A stretch of DNA of 64,000 bases, from NCBI RefSeq assembly GCF_900452415.1, contig NZ_UGNX01000001.1:3224001-3288000 (forward strand). Direction: 5' to 3'. The position numbers were made by a program, and so were the translations under genes. Source of the DNA: Legionella cincinnatiensis. Its GTDB lineage: Bacteria > Pseudomonadota > Gammaproteobacteria > Legionellales > Legionellaceae. The notes beneath the pieces were generated by a model. The model made no database searches, was not told the origin of the DNA, and saw nothing but the letters and a program-made list of their open reading frames with translations. How positions within the stretch are numbered: the first letter of the stretch is position 1; each line of letters begins with the position of its first letter. Positions 63,266 to 64,000 of this stretch are shown here, in pieces.

Positions 63266-64000
63266 ATGACCATAAATGATCAAGAACAGCAAAGCTCACA
63301 GATAACCAAAGTCATTAGCCTAGGAAAAGAACAGGGTTATTTGACGTACAGTCAAATCAATGACTTACTGCCGAATATAGTCGACACGGAACATTTTGAT
63401 GTCATTATTAGCATGCTAGAAGGCATGAATATCAAAGTGTTTGAGCTACCACCAGGTGATGATGAACTAGCGCTTCTGCTCAATACTGAAGAAGTGCCTG
63501 ATATTGAAGAAGCGGCAATGGTACTCGCGTCTGTGGACAAGGAAACAGGCCGCACTACAGATCCTGTACGCATGTACATGCGTGAAATGGGCACCGTAGA
63601 ATTATTGACCCGTGAGGGTGAGATCCGTATTGCTAAACGCATTGAAGAAGGTATTTATCAAGTACTGAAGTCTTTAGCTCACTATCCAGAAACAGTACAA
63701 CTTGTTCTTGATGATTATGAACGCTTCAATGCCCAAGAAATTCGTCTTAATGAAATTATTAGCGGCTTTGCTGATGTTGAAGATGAAATAGCTCCTGCTT
63801 CGAGCATTGGCTCCATGCTTGACGAAGATCAACAGCAAGAAGCAGAAATTCTTTTATCTGACGATGAAGATGAAGATGGTGAAGGGGGCATCAGTGAAGT
63901 TGACGATGGCCCTAACCCTGAACAAGCGAAAGTTTACTTTGATGATTTACGTGAAACTTATGAAGCAGCACTGGTTGCATTAAAGGAACATGGCAGAACT
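63266..64000 (+). CDS. rpoD: RNA polymerase sigma factor RpoD (sigma-70), N-terminal part
   Basis: The first 245 codons, open to the window end. ATG 63266 has AGAGAAG upstream; an in-frame GTG two codons earlier is possible. Region 1.1 (GKEQGYLTYSQINDLLP ... FDVIISMLEGMNIKVFE) and region 1.2 (DPVRMYMREMGTVELLTREGE) are clear. An acidic stretch (LSDDEDEDGEGG) lies in the non-conserved insert, as in other gammaproteobacterial sigma-70. The DNA-binding regions 2-4 lie beyond the edge. Confidence 0.95.
   Translation, partial: MTINDQEQQSSQITKVISLGKEQGYLTYSQINDLLPNIVDTEHFDVIISMLEGMNIKVFELPPGDDELALLLNTEEVPDIEEAAMVLASVDKETGRTTDPVRMYMREMGTVELLTREGEIRIAKRIEEGIYQVLKSLAHYPETVQLVLDDYERFNAQEIRLNEIISGFADVEDEIAPASSIGSMLDEDQQQEAEILLSDDEDEDGEGGISEVDDGPNPEQAKVYFDDLRETYEAALVALKEHGRT

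Overview
The window is a 64 kb chromosomal segment of a Legionella species. The evidence is an AT-rich sequence, a GH15 glucoamylase (GamA type) beside an Entner-Doudoroff operon, a PlaA-type secreted lysophospholipase, and many orphan genes of the kind found in Dot/Icm effector repertoires. I cannot name the species. Both ends are cut inside ordinary housekeeping regions: a cold-shock gene is complete at the left edge, and rpoD runs off the right edge.

Layout. 0-5.5 kb holds a cold-shock protein, ferrochelatase (hemH) and a two-gene RND efflux system. 5.6-15.1 kb holds gamA and, convergent to it, the operon zwf-pgl-edd-glk-eda-sugar porter: extracellular glucan breakdown, glucose uptake, phosphorylation and Entner-Doudoroff catabolism. 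Between them lies a decayed REP-associated tyrosine transposase with its REP hairpins. 15.5-18.7 kb holds a small HTH protein, a large coiled-coil orphan and an AT-rich gap. 18.7-24.4 kb holds rimK and the cytochrome-oxidase assembly operon SURF1-(SCO-like)-ctaA-ctaB-SCO, with a divergent DUF2909 gene. 24.7-30.4 kb holds a DEAD-box helicase, plaA, a DUF3530-like protein and a YadG/YadH ABC exporter. A coiled-coil gene with an 11-A frameshift lies at 30.5-31.6 kb.

31.9-36.1 kb is the most unusual part. It is a compact three-gene operon of an FMN hydroxy-acid-oxidase homologue lacking two catalytic residues, a long DIT1/PvcA (isocyanide synthase) homologue and a PaaK/CapK-type adenylating enzyme, a candidate for an undescribed small-molecule pathway. 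36.1-44.9 kb is an accessory island. It carries small orphans, a YgjP-type metallopeptidase overlapped by a prolyl-hydroxylase-like gene, a protein ending in a CaaX box, a YopT/C58-like cysteine-protease candidate and a decayed ISAs1 transposase. It also carries a four-unit tandem array of a ~200 bp palindromic element found at three other places in the window.

44.9-64 kb returns to core genes: rplS-trmD-rimM-rpsP, ffh, an APC permease, a PriC-like protein, an AhpD-like protein, fadH, an EamA permease, mdh, hemW, plsY with an unusual tail, tsaD, and the macromolecular synthesis operon rpsU-yqeY-dnaG-rpoD. A perfect 32-bp hairpin separates mdh from hemW. Several starts were moved downstream of the longest reading frame because a Shine-Dalgarno sequence or family alignment fits better. 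Statements about protein families come from memory of their motifs, not from searches.
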